Shown in pieces: positions 5,609 to 8,279 of a DNA stretch of 8,279 nt. The translations under genes were made by a program, and so were the position numbers. The DNA is taken from assembly GCA_046155505.1 (NCBI GenBank), contig JBJXFK010000336.1, forward strand, positions 1-8,279. Direction: 5' to 3'. This DNA is from JBJXFK01 sp046155505 (GTDB taxonomy: Bacteria > Planctomycetota > Phycisphaerae > UBA1845 > Fen-1342). The notes under the pieces are model-generated. The model was not told where the DNA came from. It saw nothing but the letters and a program-made list of their open reading frames with translations, and did not search any database. How positions within the stretch are numbered: position 1 is the first letter of the stretch; each line of letters opens with the position of its first letter.

Positions 5609-7123
5609 TCAAGCGCCAGCGGGTTTCCGCGCTTCGCACCCCAGCGCTTCGAGGATGCCGCGAGCCTTCGCCAGGGTCTCGCGGTACTCTTCCAGCGGGT
5701 CGGAGTCGGCGACGATTCCGCCGCCGACATGCAGCACCGCCCGGTCGCCGGCAATTTGCAGGGTGCGAATCGCAACGTTCATGGTCACGCTGCCGTCGAC
5801 GCCGATGTGGCCGATCGCGCCGCTGAACACGCCGCGCGCGGTCGGCTCTAGTTCGCGAATGATCTGTTGAGCGCGAATCTTGGGCACACCCGTGACCGAG
5901 CCGGCGGGGAATGTCGCCGCGAGCAGGTCGATCGCGTCTCGATCGGGTCGCAGGCGACCAACTACGTCGGCTACCGTGTGAAACACGCGCGGGTGCGTTT
6001 CCAGCCTTCTCGCCGATCGCACCTGCACCGACCCCACCTCGCACACGCGGCCCAGGTCGTTACGATGCAGGTCGACGACCATTGCTAGCTCGGCGGCGTC
6101 CTTGTGCGATGCGAGCAGATCGAGCCGCGCCCGTTCGTCGTGGGCGGCGTCGCCGGTGCGCGGCCGCGTGCCCTTGATCGGACTGGTGAGCACCTCTCGC
6201 CCACGCAATTGCACGAACAACTCGGGCGAGGTCGAGATCACCGCCCGATCGCCGAAGCGAAGCAGCGCGGCCAGCGGCGCGGGATTGACCCGCCGCAGGC
6301 GATCGTACGCCGCGAGCACATCCGTGATCCCGCGAATCATCAATCGCTGGCAGAGATTGACCTGATAGATGTCGCCAGCGGCGATGTACGCCAACGCGCG
6401 GTGGACGCGAACCGCGTATTCGTCGGGCGATTGTTCGTGTTCGACATGTACAAGCGGACGGGGCGGCGGGGCGGCGCTTGCGGCACCACCACGTTCGACT
6501 GCGGCGCGCCAGGTTTGCTCGGTTCGCGCCGAATCGCGGGGCGGGGCGACGTGTGGCAAATCGCAGCTCGCGACCCACGCCCGCCGCTCGCGATGATCGA
6601 GCACGATGCAATGATCGAGCAGCGCGAGCCAGAGTCGCGGCATGTTCAGGTCGTCATTCCGCGCCGCGGGCAGGCGTTCGAGTTGCTCGCCGAGTTCGTA
6701 ACCGAAATAGCCGACGAGGCCGGGCGTTGGAGCATGCTGAACGTCGCGTTCGCCAGCGTCGTCAAAAGAGGCGCGCGCTGAGGGACCGGTCTCTGACCGG
6801 TCTTTCTTCTCCGAAATCATGTGATCGAGGAAAGACCGCTTGGAGACCGGTCCCCCAGCGCGAGTCGCCATGCGCACAAGTTCCCAAGCAGTCGCGGCCG
6901 TTCCGGTCGCGCCGCCGCGCGTGACCATCGTCGCAACTCCGCCAGCATTCTGCGAGAGCAGCGCCGCGGGCTCCCAGCCGATCAGGCTGTATCGCCCCGG
7001 CAAGCCGAACGCCGCATCGGCATTCGAAGAATCGAGCCACACGAGCGGCTCGCTCGCCGGCAGAGCGGCGACGACCGCGGGTGCGTCGCTGGGGTAGAGC
7101 GTTTCAATCCGGCGAACGATCAT
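5609..7123 (-). CDS. pabB: Aminodeoxychorismate synthase component I (PabB)
   Basis: This 504-residue enzyme converts chorismate and ammonia to 4-amino-4-deoxychorismate, the first step from chorismate to p-aminobenzoate and folate. The ammonia normally comes from the PabA glutaminase, which is not in this window. The N-terminal domain includes RYSLIGWEP (44-52) and GLVGYFGYELG (135-145). The chorismate-binding domain (about 232-495) has AGDIYQVNLCQRL (249-261), STSPELF (297-303), SPIKGTRPR (314-322), AELAMVVDLHRNDLGRVC (344-361), FPAGSVTGVPKIRA (405-418) and HVGGGIVADSDPLEEYRETL (465-484). The lysine in PIKGT (K317) is the catalytic nucleophile characteristic of PabB; TrpE has PIAGT, so anthranilate synthase is disfavoured. 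TGVPK replaces the usual TGAPK. Residues about 88-117 are encoded by an in-frame palindromic repeat and look like an insertion. TAAGG lies eight bases before the ATG. The gene is divergent from the zinc-ribbon gene. Confidence 0.93.
   Translation of the reverse strand: MIVRRIETLYPSDAPAVVAALPASEPLVWLDSSNADAAFGLPGRYSLIGWEPAALLSQNAGGVATMVTRGGATGTAATAWELVRMATRAGGPVSKRSFLDHMISEKKDRSETGPSARASFDDAGERDVQHAPTPGLVGYFGYELGEQLERLPAARNDDLNMPRLWLALLDHCIVLDHRERRAWVASCDLPHVAPPRDSARTEQTWRAAVERGGAASAAPPPRPLVHVEHEQSPDEYAVRVHRALAYIAAGDIYQVNLCQRLMIRGITDVLAAYDRLRRVNPAPLAALLRFGDRAVISTSPELFVQLRGREVLTSPIKGTRPRTGDAAHDERARLDLLASHKDAAELAMVVDLHRNDLGRVCEVGSVQVRSARRLETHPRVFHTVADVVGRLRPDRDAIDLLAATFPAGSVTGVPKIRAQQIIRELEPTARGVFSGAIGHIGVDGSVTMNVAIRTLQIAGDRAVLHVGGGIVADSDPLEEYRETLAKARGILEALGCEARKPAGA
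6774..6862. repeat. 89-bp palindromic element inserted in frame within pabB
   Basis: The arms at 6774-6806 and 6830-6862 are reverse complements at 29 of 33 positions, around a 23-base loop that itself contains ATCATGTGAT. The 8-base palindrome GACCGGTC occurs three times (6784-6791, 6795-6802, 6845-6852). On the pabB strand the element is read through without a stop, giving about residues 88-117, including KRSFLDHMISEKKDRSETGP. That segment lies between recognisable PabB blocks and looks unrelated to the family. An inserted miniature element that tolerates translation is the simplest explanation. Confidence 0.8.
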
Positions 7124-7263
7124 GAATAGGCCTTAGACGCGGTCGCGCTCGCTCCGTTTCCGGCAGCTCCCGATCAAGCCGTACGGATGGGTTTCGCGCA
7201 TCCGGCTGACCGGAAGTTTTCGACAGCAGCATACACGCCGCGGGCATATTGAATCGGATTCGC

Positions 7264-7280
7264 CGCAGGTCTGGAGCCTG
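7264..7280. repeat. Short hairpin in the pabB/zinc-ribbon divergent region
   Basis: GCAGG (7265-7269) pairs with CCTGC (7276-7280) around a loop of TCTGGA-type sequence, with flanking C and A at the edges. It sits just upstream of the TATACT at 7292. It could be an operator half-site pair or another small palindrome; the stem is short, so this is weak. Confidence 0.3.
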
Positions 7281-7291
7281 CAACGCGGCGG

Positions 7292-7297
7292 TATACT
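7292..7297 (+). promoter_or_regulatory. Candidate -10 box for the zinc-ribbon gene
   Basis: TATACT lies 80 bases before the ATG at 7378, in the 254-base divergent region. No hexamer 16-18 bases upstream resembles TTGACA, so the promoter is tentative. An identical TATACT precedes the TPR/HEAT gene. Confidence 0.25.
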
Positions 7298-7363
7298 CTG
7301 CGCGCGGTCGCAGCCTTGCACGTCGGCGTCGCCGCGGGCGAACAGACGTTCGCTAGGCATCGC

Positions 7364-7368
7364 AGGAG
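7364..7368 (+). promoter_or_regulatory. Ribosome binding site of the zinc-ribbon gene
   Basis: AGGAG ends nine bases before the ATG at 7378. This is a clean Shine-Dalgarno match that fixes the start. Confidence 0.6.
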
Positions 7369-7377
7369 CAGCAGCGC

Positions 7378-7635
7378 ATGAAACGCACCAACAAATGCCC
7401 GAAGTGTGCGTCGAGCGACATCATCGCCGATGCCAAGGCAGTCGACCGTGGCGAATCCAATATCGAGTCAGAGCTGTCGGTCGCGACATTTCGCAAACCC
7501 GAAGCGCTGATTTTCAAGGGGAAGGCGAGCACAAACCTGTCAGCCTGGGTCTGCTGCGGCTGTGGATACGTCGAGTTCTATGCCGATACGCCGCAGAGCA
7601 TCAAAGTCGGCAAATCGGATCCGGCGGTGCGATAG
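7378..7635 (+). CDS. Small zinc-ribbon protein of unknown function
   Basis: The 85-residue product has CPKC at residues 7-10 and CCGCGYVEFYAD at 59-70 (C59 and C62 forming the second CxxC), the layout of a zinc ribbon whose two knuckles are separated by about 48 residues. The segment between them is polar with one short hydrophobic strand (EALIFKG, 42-48). It has no signal peptide or membrane segment, so it is likely cytoplasmic. Small stand-alone ribbons ending in a WVC-x-CGYVE-x-YAD type motif are widespread and generally annotated as uncharacterised or nucleic-acid-binding. I cannot assign a partner or reaction. A good AGGAG site supports the start. It stands alone on its strand, divergent from pabB and convergent with the GNAT gene. 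Confidence 0.82.
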   Translation: MKRTNKCPKCASSDIIADAKAVDRGESNIESELSVATFRKPEALIFKGKASTNLSAWVCCGCGYVEFYADTPQSIKVGKSDPAVR

Positions 7636-7636
7636 C

Positions 7637-7657
7637 GCCGACCGTGCGGCGGTCGGC
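7637..7657. terminator. Hairpin between the convergent zinc-ribbon and GNAT genes
   Basis: GCCGACCG (7637-7644) pairs perfectly with CGGTCGGC (7650-7657) around TGCGG, starting two bases after the TAG of the zinc-ribbon gene and 22 bases after the GNAT stop. A bidirectional terminator is expected at this convergent junction. Neither side has a T-run (AAACAAACG follows on +), so the mechanism may not be the standard intrinsic one. Confidence 0.5.
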
Positions 7658-7678
7658 AAACAAACGCCGCGCCGAAAC

Positions 7679-8176
7679 TCACTCCAATTCAAACTCCGCC
7701 ACCTCGCGGGCCACGAACCGATCCGTTTCCTCGCCCATGCGCACGCCCACAAACCGAAAGCCGCACTTCTGGAGAATGTGACGCGACGGGGCGTTGTCGC
7801 CCGCCGTCGTGGCGCGCAGCGGTCGGCGATGTTCCTGTTCGAGAAACAGCGCGAGCGCCCGCGACGCGATTCCCTTGCCCCAATGTGCCCGCGCGATCCA
7901 GTAGCCGACGCAATCGTGTCCGTCGGCCTGAAACCGCGCGATGCTGCCGACGAGCTGCGACCCGCTCGCGCCGTCGATCTCGATCACGCATGCGTTCACG
8001 CCGGCGTCCACGAAGTTACGCTCCCAAACGGTGAAGAACACCTCACGCGTACGCGACTTGGTACCGGCCATAACGTTTGATTCGGGGTCGGCCTGGATTT
8101 CGAACAGCGCGGGTAGATCCGCAGGCCCGACGGGGCGCAGGCGGACGGCGTCGACAGGTTGGTCGCGTTGATTCAT
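7679..8176 (-). CDS. GNAT family N-acetyltransferase (RimJ/RimL-like)
   Basis: This 165-residue protein has the length and layout of GNAT enzymes, which transfer acetyl from acetyl-CoA to an amine. It starts with a VRLRPVGPADLPALFEIQADPE block (11-32), the usual beginning of the RimJ/RimL-type subgroup. The acetyl-CoA motif A is GYWIARAHWGKGIASRAL (91-108), with WGKGIA forming the pyrophosphate loop. Motif B is NAPSRHILQKCGFRFVG (128-144). The substrate could be a protein N-terminus, an amino sugar, an antibiotic or a small amine; nothing here decides. The ATG at 8176 has no clear Shine-Dalgarno, but the family block starts only 10 residues in. It lies 28 bases after the partial gene at the right edge, on the same strand, so the two may be co-transcribed. 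Confidence 0.9.
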   Translation of the reverse strand: MNQRDQPVDAVRLRPVGPADLPALFEIQADPESNVMAGTKSRTREVFFTVWERNFVDAGVNACVIEIDGASGSQLVGSIARFQADGHDCVGYWIARAHWGKGIASRALALFLEQEHRRPLRATTAGDNAPSRHILQKCGFRFVGVRMGEETDRFVAREVAEFELE

Positions 8177-8204
8177 CGCGCGTCATCTTACTCGCGGCCC
8201 GCCG

Positions 8205-8279
8205 TCAGACCAGGTGGTTCGTGTCCACGTTGCGCCAGTGTTTCTGCAAATATTCAGCGACCAGCCGGCGATGGCATTG
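8205..8279 (-). CDS. C-terminal fragment of a gene running off the right edge
   Basis: On the - strand the frame is open from the window edge to a TGA at 8207-8205 and encodes 24 residues, rich in charged and aromatic residues (RRLVAEYLQKHWRNVD...). The composition and the helical look suggest a real protein end, and it lies just upstream of the GNAT gene on the same strand. The fragment is too short to identify. It is supported only by being open, protein-like and sensibly spaced. Confidence 0.45.
   Translation of the reverse strand, partial: QCHRRLVAEYLQKHWRNVDTNHLV

Noticed and set aside
6784..6852. Three GACCGGTC copies as a CRISPR-like array
   Set aside because: The copies are only 8 bases and irregularly spaced (11 and 50 bases), and lie within a single palindrome inside a gene.
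5609..7123. Anthranilate synthase component I (TrpE) as an alternative to PabB
   Set aside because: The PIKGT lysine and the GDIYQVNL wording favour PabB; TrpE has alanine at that lysine position.
7133..7360. 75-codon - strand frame in the pabB/zinc-ribbon divergent region
   Set aside because: It has many scattered Cys and Arg residues, no family resemblance and no ribosome site, and it lies in the expected promoter region.

Overview
The window looks like chromosomal DNA from a GC-rich bacterium, most likely a member of the Planctomycetota. That assignment is an inference. It rests on a secreted TPR/HEAT protein of a type I associate with planctomycetes, on mostly weak Shine-Dalgarno sites, and on a high density of hairpin-forming repeats in and between genes. 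I see no phage, transposase, CRISPR, tRNA or rRNA.

Layout from left to right. (1) On the + strand, the 3' end of a WbqC-like gene (2-214) is followed by a PIG-L/LmbE-type deacetylase (289-990); both families are typical of surface-polysaccharide clusters. (2) On the - strand, read right to left, are a FlgM-like anti-sigma factor (5246-4947), a secreted TPR/HEAT-repeat protein (4743-3475), a secreted protein of unknown function (3478-2387) whose ATG overlaps the preceding TGA, and a RodA/FtsW-type SEDS glycosyltransferase (2241-1015). RodA converges on the deacetylase with only 24 bases between them. (3) Upstream of the FlgM-like gene is a 362-base gene-free stretch holding four hairpins in about 100 bases, and beyond it pabB (7123-5609), aminodeoxychorismate synthase component I. 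(4) Divergent from pabB on the + strand is a small zinc-ribbon protein (7378-7635). It converges across a short hairpin on a GNAT acetyltransferase (8176-7679, - strand). The last 24 residues of another - strand gene run off the right edge.

Functionally this is mixed housekeeping: envelope (WbqC/PIG-L, RodA, two exported proteins), folate synthesis (pabB), regulation (FlgM-like) and protein modification (GNAT). Only the secreted pair (4-base overlap) is clearly an operon.

The main unexpected feature is a set of dissimilar palindromic repeats. One is an 89-bp element inside pabB, in frame, whose two 33-base arms match at 29 positions. Another is a purine/pyrimidine-rich inverted repeat at the wbqC 3' end and deacetylase leader. 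A third is a perfect 10-bp hairpin beside a triple heptamer repeat in front of rodA. A fourth is a pair of strong hairpins after the FlgM-like gene. They look like miniature non-autonomous elements; the in-frame one resembles in concept the Rickettsia palindromic elements, and it adds about 30 residues to PabB.
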